NCBI RefSeq assembly: GCF_000369625.1 | Contig: NZ_KB850112.1 | Location: forward strand, 466,326-530,325 | Direction of reading: 5' to 3' | DNA: 64,000 bases | Source: Acinetobacter variabilis | GTDB taxonomy: Bacteria; Pseudomonadota; Gammaproteobacteria; Pseudomonadales; Moraxellaceae | Shown: one piece after another, positions 27,713 through 37,221 of the stretch | Layout of the letters: each line of letters begins with the position of its first letter | How positions within the stretch are numbered: the first letter of the stretch is position 1 | Notes under the pieces: model-generated | The model's database searches: none | The model's input: the letters and a program-made list of their open reading frames with translations, nothing else | Told to the model about the DNA's origin: nothing | Position numbers and translations under genes: made by a program

Positions 27713-29744
27713 AGCGTGGAGCCTCAGGTAGCCAGCGTTTTAATAATGCATCCGCCTGTTTTGGATAATCTTTTAGCATCTGCTGGGCGACATAATGGGC
27801 CTGATTCAACAAGTGATCATCACGTTCCAGCTTGGCTACACGGAAACCCATATCACCGGTCTGTTTGGTACCCAGTAATTCACCTGGACCACGTAATTCC
27901 AGATCTTTCTCGGCAATGATAAATCCATCATTGGTTTCACGCATGATGCGCAGACGTTCCTGACCATTTTGGGACAATGGATTTTTATAGAGTAAGGCAC
28001 AGAAACTGGCTTTGGCACCACGACCCACCCGGCCACGCAGCTGATGTAGTTGTGACAGGCCGAGACGCTCGGCATTTTCAATCACCATAATGGACGCATT
28101 CGGGACATCGACTCCGACTTCAATTACGGTTGTAGCAATGAGTAGCTGCAGTTTGTTGTCTTTGAATTCCTGCATGACTGCCTGTTTTTCATCGGCTTTC
28201 ATCTTGCCATGTACCAGACCGATATTCAGTTCAGGAAAGCGTTCCTTAATTTCGGCAAAGGTTGCTTCTGCAGCTTGGGCATCCAGTATTTCAGATTGCT
28301 CTACCAAGGTACATACCCAATAAGCTTGCTTACCTTCAGCACAATTCGTGGCAATCCGTTGCAAAACCTCTTCTCGCCGATCTAACGGAATAGTCACAGT
28401 CTGGATCGGAGTACGGCCCGGTGGGAGTTCATCAATAATCGAAGTATCCAGATCCCCATAGGCTGACATGGCAAGCGTGCGTGGAATCGGGGTCGCGGTC
28501 ATCACCAGTTGATGCGGCGACATGCCATCCAAGCCTTTATTTCTCAAGGCTAAGCGTTGATCGACCCCAAAACGATGCTGCTCATCAATAATCACTAAGC
28601 CCAGTTTGGCAAACTCGACATTTTCCTGAAACAGGGCATGTGTGCCCACCACCAGATCCGCGCTACCATCACGGATCACTTGCTCTGCTGCAGCACGCGC
28701 TTTACCTTTCTGTTTCCCGGAAAGCCAGGCGACATTTAAACCGAGTGGTTCGAACCAGCGCTTGAAGTTGAGGTAATGCTGTTCGGCCAGAATTTCAGTG
28801 GGTGCCATCAGCGCGACTTGCCAGCCTTCTTCTAGGGCATGACAGGCTGCTACGCCGGCAACCAAGGTTTTTCCTGCACCCACATCACCCTGCACCAGAC
28901 GCAGCATCGGTTTATTCTGCTTCAGGTCTTTAGCAATTTCTTTGGATACACGTTTTTGCGCACCGGTCATTTCGAAAGGCAAACCAGCCAGAAGCTGTTT
29001 GGCATAGGTTTTACTCGGGGAGAATGAAGGGGCTTCAATCTGCTGAATAAAAGCACGCCGGGTCAGCAAACTAATTTGATGTGCTACCAGTTCCTCAAAA
29101 ATCAGACGCTGCTGTGCCGGATGTGAGCCTTGAGTGAGCTGCAACATATTGGCGTTCAGCGGCGGATGATGAATATATTCCAATGCCTGCTTCAGGCCAT
29201 AACCATTGCTAAATTTTTGTGGCAACAGTTCAGGCAAATCATCACTATGCAGTTCTAGTGCCTGTTTAATATATTCCCGCAGCTTGGGCTGAGTCAGTCC
29301 TTCGGTTGCCGGATAGATCGAGGTGAGTTGGGTATGAGGCAGAGGTGTATGTTCAGTAATCACTTGCAGCTCTGGATGATACATTTCCAGGCCACGCGCA
29401 CCGACTCGCACTTCACCAAAGACTCTTAAACGGTTACCGAGCTTGCAGCGATTGGTAATGCCTTTATAAATATGATAAAAGCGCAAGGTTACTTTGCCAG
29501 AATCATCATCCAGTAACACCGCCATGGACTTGCGTTTACCGGGAGGGAAATCAACCCCTTTCACGACACCTTCCATCAAATAGCTGCGTCCCACTGTCAA
29601 TTGATTCATGGGAATGATCGTGCTACGGTCTTCATAGTCACGTGGTAGATGAAAAAGCAAATCATCAGTATTAAAGATATTTAGTTTTTCGAGTAAAGCA
29701 GCGGCGGCATTGCCAACGCCTTGTAACTGATGGACTGCAGCCAT
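27699..29744 (-). CDS. recG: ATP-dependent DNA helicase RecG
   Basis: 681-residue branch-migration helicase that regresses stalled forks and processes Holliday junctions. The N-terminal wedge/OB domain is followed by helicase motifs: GDVGAGKT (Walker A), APTEILAEQH, DEQHRFG (motif II), TATPIPRTL and QLRGRVGRG. The length is normal. It is upstream of comF, and divergent from the epimerase-like gene with only 33 bp between the two starts. Confidence 0.96.
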   Translation of the reverse strand: MAAVHQLQGVGNAAAALLEKLNIFNTDDLLFHLPRDYEDRSTIIPMNQLTVGRSYLMEGVVKGVDFPPGKRKSMAVLLDDDSGKVTLRFYHIYKGITNRCKLGNRLRVFGEVRVGARGLEMYHPELQVITEHTPLPHTQLTSIYPATEGLTQPKLREYIKQALELHSDDLPELLPQKFSNGYGLKQALEYIHHPPLNANMLQLTQGSHPAQQRLIFEELVAHQISLLTRRAFIQQIEAPSFSPSKTYAKQLLAGLPFEMTGAQKRVSKEIAKDLKQNKPMLRLVQGDVGAGKTLVAGVAACHALEEGWQVALMAPTEILAEQHYLNFKRWFEPLGLNVAWLSGKQKGKARAAAEQVIRDGSADLVVGTHALFQENVEFAKLGLVIIDEQHRFGVDQRLALRNKGLDGMSPHQLVMTATPIPRTLAMSAYGDLDTSIIDELPPGRTPIQTVTIPLDRREEVLQRIATNCAEGKQAYWVCTLVEQSEILDAQAAEATFAEIKERFPELNIGLVHGKMKADEKQAVMQEFKDNKLQLLIATTVIEVGVDVPNASIMVIENAERLGLSQLHQLRGRVGRGAKASFCALLYKNPLSQNGQERLRIMRETNDGFIIAEKDLELRGPGELLGTKQTGDMGFRVAKLERDDHLLNQAHYVAQQMLKDYPKQADALLKRWLPEAPRYAYV

Positions 29745-29777
29745 GTCCCCTCAACCAGGTCTGTGATTCGGTGTCGA

Positions 29778-30587
29778 ATGCATATTTTATTTATTGGTTA
29801 TGGTAAAACATCCGAGCGGGTAGCTAAACAATTATTTGAGCAAGGTCATCAAATTAGCACAATTAGCCAAAGTCCCAAAACAGATTCATTCGCAACTCAT
29901 CTGATTCAAGATGTGCACACTCTGGATTTAAGTGTAGTCGCTCCGATAGATTGGGTCTATGTGTTACTTAGTCCCAAACAGAGTTGTGTCGAAGCCTATC
30001 AGCATACTTATCTCGATTCGGTTCAGCCAATCGTTACTGCCTTGAAATTTCATCCGGTAAAAAGAATGGTGGTGGTGTCATCAACCCGGGTTTATGGACA
30101 GAATGCGGGTGAAAGCGTGGATGATGAGACTGAAATTCATTCGAATGATGCTCAAGGTGAAATTCTGCATCACATGGAACAGGCGTATCTCGCCGCTTAT
30201 CCTGAACAATGCACCATTATCCGCCCAAGTGGGATTTATGGGACTTCTGTGGCACGTATGCAGAAAATGGCAGCATCAATGACCAGCTATCCGAATCTGC
30301 ATTGGTCGAATCGGATTCATATTGAAGATTTATCACGTTTTCTGGCTCAGATGATTCACGTGGAACATCCTGATTCTTCATATATTTTGACCAATAATCA
30401 GCCAAGACTTCTGCATGAAGTCCTGCAATGGTTCCAGCAGCAGATGGGCGTACCTATATTGAAAGTGGAAAGTGACAGGGTGACGGGTAAAAAGCTGTAT
30501 GCCACAAGAATTGAAAAGATGGGATTTGAATTACAATATCCAGATTGTTTTCAGGATTATGTAGAGTTGATGAATAAGACTGATTAA
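29778..30587 (+). CDS. NAD(P)-dependent epimerase/dehydratase-like protein
   Basis: 269 residues from ATG 29778 (MHILFIGYGKTSERVA); the frame is open upstream to 29730 but overlaps recG and lacks homology. The Rossmann motif GYGKTSERV is close to GxGxxGxxx but lacks the last Gly. VVVSSTRVYG and RPSGIYG correspond to the extended-SDR active site region; the usual YxxxK is unclear. It resembles the YeeZ group. Function unknown, probably a nucleotide-sugar or related oxidoreductase. Confidence 0.75.
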   Translation: MHILFIGYGKTSERVAKQLFEQGHQISTISQSPKTDSFATHLIQDVHTLDLSVVAPIDWVYVLLSPKQSCVEAYQHTYLDSVQPIVTALKFHPVKRMVVVSSTRVYGQNAGESVDDETEIHSNDAQGEILHHMEQAYLAAYPEQCTIIRPSGIYGTSVARMQKMAASMTSYPNLHWSNRIHIEDLSRFLAQMIHVEHPDSSYILTNNQPRLLHEVLQWFQQQMGVPILKVESDRVTGKKLYATRIEKMGFELQYPDCFQDYVELMNKTD

Positions 30588-30598
30588 TAAATTTGGAA

Positions 30599-30690
30599 GT
30601 TCCTCCTTCCTCTGGGAGGAGGTTAGGAGGAGGGTTTTTTAAATCACCTCTCTCTAACCATCTTCTAAAAGGAGAGGGGATATCTATTAT
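30599..30690. repeat. Intergenic repeat, copy C
   Basis: Carries a TTCCTCC/GGGAGGAGG pair and CACCTCTCTCTAACCATC with AAAGGAGAGGGG, the same units as at 12181-12300 and 24585-24888. Confidence 0.7.
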
Positions 30691-30713
30691 TTTTTATTAA
30701 TTCTCAAGCAAAA

Positions 30714-30739
30714 AAAAGAGAGGCCAAAACCTCTCTTTT
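30714..30739 (-). terminator. plsB terminator
   Basis: AAAAGAGAGG (30714-30723) pairs with CCTCTCTTTT (30730-30739). An A-rich flank to the left becomes a T tract on the minus strand, downstream of plsB. Confidence 0.85.
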
Positions 30740-30753
30740 CCTTTACTTAAGCT

Positions 30754-33321
30754 TTACTTTTTCTTGCGTTTCGCACGTTTCTTGGCTTGTTCAGCCGCAA
30801 CTGCATCTAATGCTTCTTTCAGCTCTTCATCGGTAAAGGACGTGATGTGATGCAGCATTTGCAGCTTCACTTCATCCAGTACCAGATCTGCATACTGCGC
30901 AACATTGGTTAGCTGCTCATCATAGACAATGGCATTGTCTTCGTTGGTACATATATAGCCTTTTTGCGTCAAAACTTTGATAAAGCTTTGGAATAAGGCT
31001 TTATCAAAGAATTCTGGTGAGTTGAATTCATATAGTACAGAAAGGCGTTGCCCCACCAGATGACTCAGTTCTTCCACCTGACGGGTCGAAATGTTGCCTG
31101 GTCCACGCTGAGTGATTAAAGCCAGTGTCATATAGTAACGTTCCAGACTTTGGGTCACTGGAGCAGCCAGAACTTCAAGCTGGTGATGCGCTTCAGTATT
31201 TGGTGCTGGTGCTACCAGATTTTCACCATCTTCACTGATCAGGTTAGTTGCAAGTAAAGCATCGATATATGCGTCAACTTGTTGCTGAATTTCGTCTTCT
31301 TTCCATTTCAGGAACAGCTCGGCTTTCAGGAACGGATAGAGCGTACTGCTGGCATTAATCGCATCTTCACGACGAATCATGCCGTTGTGTTCTACCAGTG
31401 CTGCAATCAGGGAAGGCAGTACAAAACTATGCACGATGTTATTACGGAAATAGGTCAGCAATACAGCCTGATTATCTTCAATCGCAATAATATCGCCCAG
31501 AACATGTTTCACCCGTTTGATCAGCTTGAGCTTCATTGCATAGGCAATAATCTCTTTACCTGAAAGTGAGGTAATTTGCATACGCTCATCATAAGGTAAA
31601 GCCACCAGCAGATTACGGTAGGTATCCAGCTGCTTGATACAGATTTCTTCGTCCAGGGTATGTTTCGGTGTTGCCAATAAAATGAGTGACAGCAGTGAAA
31701 CCGGATTCACCACGACTGCACGGTTGATATTTTCCAGAATAGCTTGGGCAGAACTATTGACTGCATCAGATACCGGCTGCGGAATCGGATCATCATTCTT
31801 TTCAATTTTGATATGTTCTGCACCATGCTGTTTCAGGATGTCATCCAGAAATACCGGTTCACCGAAATTCAGATGGACCTTGCCAAAAATACGTTCAATT
31901 TTGCGCAAGGTTTTCAGGATACCGAAAATAGATTCTGCTTCTTTCGGCTTGCCGTTCATCTCACCGACATAAGTACCACCTTCCATCAGGCGTTCATAGC
32001 CGATATAAGTCGGAACAAAGACAATTGGCTTGGCCTTGCCACGTAAATGACCATGTATGGTCATCGCCAGCATGCCGGTTTTTGGTGGCAGCAGACGACC
32101 AGTACGTGAACGGCCACCCTCGATAAAGTATTCCAGTGGAGTATTACGCGACAGCACGCTATACAGATACTCTTTAAATACAGTGGTATAAAGTGCATTG
32201 CCGCGGAAGGTACGACGGATAAAGAAAGCACCACCACCCCGTAAGATCTGACCCACAAATGGCATGTTCAGGTTATCGCCTGCCGCAATATAAGGCACCA
32301 TTAGGCCACGGCGATAGATTACGTAAGACAATAACAAATAGTCGATATGACTGCGGTGACATGGCGTATAGACAATTTCATAATCTTTGGCCAGTTCACG
32401 CACTGTACTGAAATTATGCACTTCAACACCGTCATAGAGCTGGGTCCATAAACGGGTCAGGGCTTTATCGGCGAAACGCACGGTAGAATGAGAATAGTCC
32501 GATACAATTTCATTCAGATAGCCAATCGCACGACGTTCTGCTTCCAGTATACTGATTTTGCTACGGATACTTTCGTTACGAATAGCCGCCTGTACATCCG
32601 GAGATTTAATCAGGCCATGCATCACATTACGGCGATCTGACAGGTCAGGGCCGAGAATCACTTCACGCTGTGCATCTAGATAATCATTTAGTCGGCTAAC
32701 AATATAGGTCGCTGGCGCTGAATTTGGATAGGTTTCTTTGGCAAAGTCCATGAGGGCGCGTAAAGATTGCGGCTCATGAAACTCCAGATAAGACTGGCGG
32801 CCATGCAGACCGATATTCACCAGCTGTTTGACTCGGCTTGGTGTTGACCAGGTATCGGTAAATAAAAGCTTGAACCAGGAATCTTCTTTTTCAGGATCAC
32901 GACCCCAGAGCACAGTGACCGGTACTAGTTCCACGTCTAGTTCAGGATTTTTTTCGAGTACTTCAATCAGACGTAACAGACGTGGTGGAAAGGCATGTGG
33001 TGGTGAGCTAAGCAGATTATTCTCATCATGGTACTGCAGGAACAGCACTGAAGCCTTTTCCTTGCTGTCACCAATCTGTAGAGGATCGAGCGCAGGTGGC
33101 ATATTTAAACGGCGAGTTTCTGCATCAACTACCAGCGCATTACTGCGTGAATGATTCTGCAAGATATAGCAGACAATTTTCTGCTGCGCTGCCGGAGTCT
33201 GGTCAGCAGTAGGAGTTGTCACTTCACTTGGTACTTTCCCAAGAATATGTGGGGTGACCACAAGATCAAGTAGCTTACTTGAAAGCTTGCGATACATTTG
33301 ACCAAAGCCACTCTTGGACAT
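30754..33321 (-). CDS. plsB: Glycerol-3-phosphate acyltransferase PlsB
   Basis: 855-residue inner-membrane enzyme that transfers an acyl chain from acyl-CoA or acyl-ACP to position 1 of glycerol 3-phosphate, first step of phospholipid synthesis. The catalytic HX4D is HRSHIDYLLLSY at about residue 305. Further blocks GGAFFIRRTF, FIEGGRSRTGR and PIVFVPTYIGYE follow. The C-terminal AKKRAKRKKK is strongly basic. The start has AGGAGTAACTATG. The length is slightly above the E. coli enzyme of 807 residues. It is divergent from tesB. Confidence 0.95.
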   Translation of the reverse strand: MSKSGFGQMYRKLSSKLLDLVVTPHILGKVPSEVTTPTADQTPAAQQKIVCYILQNHSRSNALVVDAETRRLNMPPALDPLQIGDSKEKASVLFLQYHDENNLLSSPPHAFPPRLLRLIEVLEKNPELDVELVPVTVLWGRDPEKEDSWFKLLFTDTWSTPSRVKQLVNIGLHGRQSYLEFHEPQSLRALMDFAKETYPNSAPATYIVSRLNDYLDAQREVILGPDLSDRRNVMHGLIKSPDVQAAIRNESIRSKISILEAERRAIGYLNEIVSDYSHSTVRFADKALTRLWTQLYDGVEVHNFSTVRELAKDYEIVYTPCHRSHIDYLLLSYVIYRRGLMVPYIAAGDNLNMPFVGQILRGGGAFFIRRTFRGNALYTTVFKEYLYSVLSRNTPLEYFIEGGRSRTGRLLPPKTGMLAMTIHGHLRGKAKPIVFVPTYIGYERLMEGGTYVGEMNGKPKEAESIFGILKTLRKIERIFGKVHLNFGEPVFLDDILKQHGAEHIKIEKNDDPIPQPVSDAVNSSAQAILENINRAVVVNPVSLLSLILLATPKHTLDEEICIKQLDTYRNLLVALPYDERMQITSLSGKEIIAYAMKLKLIKRVKHVLGDIIAIEDNQAVLLTYFRNNIVHSFVLPSLIAALVEHNGMIRREDAINASSTLYPFLKAELFLKWKEDEIQQQVDAYIDALLATNLISEDGENLVAPAPNTEAHHQLEVLAAPVTQSLERYYMTLALITQRGPGNISTRQVEELSHLVGQRLSVLYEFNSPEFFDKALFQSFIKVLTQKGYICTNEDNAIVYDEQLTNVAQYADLVLDEVKLQMLHHITSFTDEELKEALDAVAAEQAKKRAKRKKK

Positions 33322-33603
33322 AGTTACTCCTAATTTTACTGACCAAAACTACAGAATTTCTGAGGGAATTTATTTTGATTGATTATAAAAACAAACAATA
33401 TGTCATTTTCTGACAAATTCAATCGAAGTGGTTCAATTTTAGCGCGAAAGCAGATGTTTTTCCTAGTAAGTTGCAAGAGCAGTTGACAGAACAGTCAATC
33501 AATCTTTAGAAGATTGCTTGGATTTTATGGCAGAATATTCAGAATAAATTGTATAGATTTATTTCTACACTTCTGGATCTTGCCAATATCACACAGGTTG
33601 CTT

Positions 33604-34476
33604 ATGAATGCCTTAACACAGGAACTGGTCGAGCTGCTCAGTTTAGAAAAGTTAGAAGAAAATATTTTCCGGGGAATTAGTCGTAATCTGGTAGGCAAGC
33701 GCGTATTTGGTGGGCAGGTTCTGGGACAGGCTCTACGTGCTGCGTCTTATACTACAGATCGTCCTGCGCATTCATTGCATGCCTATTTCCTGTTTGGTGG
33801 CGATGTCAACGCACCTATCATTTATGAAGTAGACCGTATCCGTGATGGCAAAAGTTTCGTCAGTCGTCAGGTTCGCGCCATTCAGCATGGCCGTACCATT
33901 TTCATGTGTATGGTTTCTTTTGCGCATCAGGAAGAAGGCCTGAACTATCAGATTTCAGAACCTGAATATCCACCGGCAGAAAGCCTGAAAAATGAAGCAG
34001 AACTCACCCGGCAGATTATTGAATTTATTCCGGAAAATGTACGTGCGTCTTTCATGCGTGACCGTCATGTCGAGATTCGTCCTGTAATGCCGGTGAACCC
34101 ATTCCAGCCGCAACCGGAAGCGCCGAATTATGCGCACTATATCCGTACTCATGGAAAGATCGCTGCAGAAGTGGATGAGATTTCCCTGCATCAGGCGATT
34201 GCTGCTTTCTATTCAGACTTTACCTTAATGACCACGGCGCTACGTCCGCATGGTTTGAGTTATCTTTCACCAAGCTTGCAATGTGCCAGTATTGATCACG
34301 CCATGTATTTCCATAAACCGTTCCGGGTAGATGAATGGATGTTATACGACATGGATGCTACTCAAAGTGCCAGTTCGCGTGGTCTGAACTTTGGCCGCAT
34401 GTGGCAAAATGGTGAGCTGGTCTGCAGTACCACACAAGAAGGCCTGATCCGTTTACGTGAAATTGAAACCCAATAA
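33604..34476 (+). CDS. tesB: Acyl-CoA thioesterase II
   Basis: 290-residue double hot-dog thioesterase that hydrolyses medium and long acyl-CoA. FRGISRNLVGKRVFGGQVLGQAL and HSLHAYFLFGGD are family signatures; the catalytic region with the C-terminal HAMYFHKPFRVDEW and SSRGLNFGRMW is intact. The frame is open to 33514, but ATG 33604 (MNALTQELVELL) is the family start; the preceding 30 residues are unlike any TesB. The interval 33322-33603 holds the divergent promoters shared with plsB. Confidence 0.93.
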   Translation: MNALTQELVELLSLEKLEENIFRGISRNLVGKRVFGGQVLGQALRAASYTTDRPAHSLHAYFLFGGDVNAPIIYEVDRIRDGKSFVSRQVRAIQHGRTIFMCMVSFAHQEEGLNYQISEPEYPPAESLKNEAELTRQIIEFIPENVRASFMRDRHVEIRPVMPVNPFQPQPEAPNYAHYIRTHGKIAAEVDEISLHQAIAAFYSDFTLMTTALRPHGLSYLSPSLQCASIDHAMYFHKPFRVDEWMLYDMDATQSASSRGLNFGRMWQNGELVCSTTQEGLIRLREIETQ

Positions 34477-34494
34477 AGTATACTTTTAATTTAA

Positions 34495-34523
34495 ATAAAG
34501 CCGGATCCCAGATCCGGCTTTAT
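34495..34523 (+). terminator. tesB terminator
   Basis: Perfect 13-bp stem: ATAAAGCCGGATC (34495-34507) with GATCCGGCTTTAT (34511-34523). Confidence 0.85.
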
Positions 34524-34619
34524 ACCTTTTTAAGCACGGCTCTTTATAAAAAATTACTCGATTCTCTAGCACTTGCATGGCATAGTGCCCTTAAGATCAA
34601 TATTAAAAATGCATGTGAA

Positions 34620-35858
34620 ATGAGCTTAAATACGCAGATTTTAATTGCCGCCGTAGTGGGGGTACTGTTTGGATTTTTACTGACTTTATTTCCGCAAAGC
34701 ACATTTTTTAATGTCGGCCTGTACGGGATTGGAATTGCCAGCAGCCTTTTTATTGGCCTGCTGAAAATGATTTTGATTCCTCTGATTTTTACTTCAATCG
34801 TGGTTGGTGTGTCTAATCTGCAGGCGGGGGGGCAGCTGAGTCGAACTTGGAAAATTACTTTGCTGTGTTGTGTGACCACCACCTCATTGGCACTGATTCT
34901 TGGCCTCACTTGTGCACATCTGTTTGATGTAGGGAGAGGTGTGGATGTGGTGATGTTTCAGGATGCCATGGCTCAGCATCAAACGCCTGATACCTTAACG
35001 CCGTCGTCTTTCTTTACTAATTTTATTCAGAATACCCTAATCAATCCTTTTAAGGCCTTTGCTGATGGCAATGTCCTAGCCGTTGTAATTTTTGCTCTAT
35101 TTATCGGTGTGGCTCTGGTCGCAGGTGGAAACAGCTTCCGTACTGTGCGTAAACTCAGTCACCAGTTTTTTGACATCATGATGTTGATGATTGGCTGGAT
35201 CATGAAACTGGCACCGATTGGGATTTTTGCATTACTCGCCAAGTTAATTGCCACTGAAGATATTTCAGTACTGAGCCGTCTGGCCGAGTTTGCGGCAGTC
35301 GTGACAGGGACCACAATTTTTCATGGGATAGTGGTGTTGCCGTTATTGCTATGGATCTTCGGAAAAATGAATCCACTGACCTTTTTTAAAGGCACCCGTA
35401 GTGCATTAATTACCGCCTTTGCCACCAGTTCCAGTTCGGCAACCATGCCGATTTCTTTAAAGTGCGCGCAGGAAAATCTAGGGGTACGTCCGCAAACAGC
35501 CGGTTTTGTGATTCCACTTGGCACGCAGCTGAATATGGATGGAACAGCACTTTATGAAGCAGCCGCAGCTTTGTTTATTGCCAATCTGATGGGGCTGGAT
35601 CTAACCTTAGGTCAGCAGCTGGTGGTTTGTGCCACGGCAATGATTGCGTCCCTAGGTGCACCGGGTATTCCAAGCGCCGGCATGGTCACCATGATCATGG
35701 TGCTGCAATCGGTGGGGCTGCCTGCTGAAGCGATTGCGATTTTACTTCCGATTGACCGTCTGCTGGATACCGTACGTACTGTGGTCAATGTACAGGGCGA
35801 TATGATGATTAGTGTGGTGGTAGATCGACATACCCGCGAGCCTGAAGTGCCAGTTTAA
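34620..35858 (+). CDS. Dicarboxylate/amino acid:cation symporter (DAACS family)
   Basis: 412-residue inner-membrane transporter of the GltP/DctA family, importing glutamate, aspartate or C4-dicarboxylates with H+ or Na+. About eight helices plus two re-entrant loops. The substrate-binding loop SSSSATMPIS (serine-rich) and NMDGTALYEA are present, with LLPIDRLLDTVRTVVNVQGD in the last helices. It ends by overlapping the stop of the opposing VOC pseudogene by three bases. Substrate preference between glutamate and C4-dicarboxylate cannot be told. Confidence 0.9.
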   Translation: MSLNTQILIAAVVGVLFGFLLTLFPQSTFFNVGLYGIGIASSLFIGLLKMILIPLIFTSIVVGVSNLQAGGQLSRTWKITLLCCVTTTSLALILGLTCAHLFDVGRGVDVVMFQDAMAQHQTPDTLTPSSFFTNFIQNTLINPFKAFADGNVLAVVIFALFIGVALVAGGNSFRTVRKLSHQFFDIMMLMIGWIMKLAPIGIFALLAKLIATEDISVLSRLAEFAAVVTGTTIFHGIVVLPLLLWIFGKMNPLTFFKGTRSALITAFATSSSSATMPISLKCAQENLGVRPQTAGFVIPLGTQLNMDGTALYEAAAALFIANLMGLDLTLGQQLVVCATAMIASLGAPGIPSAGMVTMIMVLQSVGLPAEAIAILLPIDRLLDTVRTVVNVQGDMMISVVVDRHTREPEVPV

Positions 35859-36289
35859 TCTTTGTCTAATTCAGCTTTATCTAAGTCTGGATTCCAGACA
35901 ATTTCCCAGAGATGACCATTGGGATCCTGAAAATAACCTGCATATCCGCCATAAAAAGTCGTGTGTGCAGGTTTAATAATTTTAGCACCGGCACGTTCTG
36001 CCTGTGCCATTGCTTGATCGACTTCTAAGGGACCATAGACATTATGCCCCAGAGTCATTTGAGTCGGACAGATTGGGCTTGGCTCCAGACCGGTATCTTG
36101 CTGGATACTACGCTATGGCCATAAGGCAAGCTTAAGACCAGGTTGTAATTGAATAAAAGCCACCGCGCCATATTCAAACTCTTCACCCATAATTCCTTCA
36201 CTGGGAAAACCCAGTCCGTCACGGTAAAAGTGTAGTGAAGCTTCCAGATCGAGCACACCGAGGGTAATCACAGAAATCCGTGCTTGCAT
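35855..36289 (-). pseudogene. VOC (glyoxalase/dioxygenase-like) protein gene with an internal stop
   Basis: Reads in one frame from ATG 36289 (good GGAGGGA site upstream) as MQARISVITLGVLDLEASLHF, a VOC-family N-terminus. It is stopped by TAG at 36113-36115 (codon 59, after LALWP) and continues in the same frame through RSIQQDTG to YFQDPNGHLWEIVWNPD, the typical VOC C-terminus. So this is one point mutation, not a frameshift. The parent would have 144 residues. A restart at 36058 could give 67 residues, which would not fold as a VOC unit. Confidence 0.85.
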
Positions 36290-36335
36290 AACTCCCTCCT
36301 GATTATGATTGTTATATTTCTATCTTAGGACAAAT

Positions 36336-36360
36336 AAAAAGCAGGGAAGCGATCCCTGCT
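36336..36360 (-). terminator. Terminator downstream of the PF10118-type pseudogene
   Basis: AGCAGGGA (36340-36347) pairs with TCCCTGCT (36353-36360) with a 5-nt loop; TTTTTA follows on the minus strand. Confidence 0.8.
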
Positions 36361-36386
36361 GTTAGAAATTGTAATAACAGGCAAGC

Positions 36387-37119
36387 TTAAGCGACTTTGA
36401 GAGTAGCACGTTTGGCTGCCTGTGAATGGTTGAGATAATGCAGCGCATCATCGGTACTGCCTTCATACACCGGATCATACCAGGGCATTAAGTAGCCGAG
36501 CTGTTGGGATACTAACCACAGTGGATTTGGCAACAGGCGGTTATCTAACTGGGAAATACGTAACCATTCTTTCCAGATCTAGCATATTCGGATCAGCACC
36601 CAGACGTTCCCATTCAGTATTGTAGAGTGCATATTTACCCAAGACACAGGTCATATGTTCTATCGTCGCAATGATACCGAGACGAAACAGATCCCATTGG
36701 TGTTCTAAGATTTTAGGAATTTCGAGACCGAATGGCTGATCGGCGAGCAGCTTGTTAAATAGGAAATGCATGATATTCAGATTGCGCTGGATATCAATCT
36801 GGCGTTCAGATCAATATTCTTTATTGGCCGAATTATGTGCCTGGGCATGCATGGCTTCCTGACGGATAAACGCCTACACATCATGCTTTAATTTTTCGTC
36901 AGTGATCTGGGGGAGGACTTTGTTATATAAACGGCAGAACCAGAGTTCACCCGCGGGTAGAATATTGTTAATTTCATTAGCGAAGTAACTGGCAAAGGGC
37001 TGATCAGGAATCCAGTCGACTGGAGTGTCTTGCCATTCAAAGCTGACTTTGCGAGGCTGGATAAAATAGGAAATGGAAGAGCCAATTCTTGTTGTTTTGA
37101 AGCGCGAAAGTAAAGACAT
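36387..37119 (-). pseudogene. Metal-dependent hydrolase-like gene (PF10118 type), three lesions
   Basis: Starts at ATG 37119 (MSLLSRFKTTRIGSSISYF). In one frame it meets TAG at 36874-36876 (probably CAG, Gln, before AFIRQEAMHAQAH) and TGA at 36811-36813 (probably TGG, Trp, before SERQIDIQRNL). A frameshift near 36580-36590 (DL|ERM against expected DLWKEWLRIS) then changes frame, after which the remaining coding sequence runs to TAA 36387-36389. The E-HxxxH region fits predicted metal-dependent hydrolases. The intact parent would be about 245 residues. Downstream terminator still present. Confidence 0.85.
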
Positions 37120-37159
37120 GGTGTGAATCCATCACTGCTTGATCAAGACAGTATGAAAA

Positions 37160-37195
37160 AAATATCCCGAATTGCAGCAGGCAATACGGGACATT
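37160..37195 (-). terminator. engB terminator
   Basis: TCCCGAATTGC (37165-37175) pairs with GCAATACGGGA (37181-37191), 10 of 11 positions, with a T tract on the minus strand. Confidence 0.83.
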
Positions 37196-37221
37196 CTTTT
37201 ATCCGATGAAACACATTCGGC

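Noticed and set aside
33514-33603. 30-residue N-terminal extension of TesB
   Set aside because: Unlike any TesB and overlapping promoter DNA; the family start is at 33604.
36113-36115. Readthrough or special decoding of the TAG in the VOC gene
   Set aside because: No known reason for amber readthrough in this genus and the next gene is also broken; a simple nonsense mutation is more likely.
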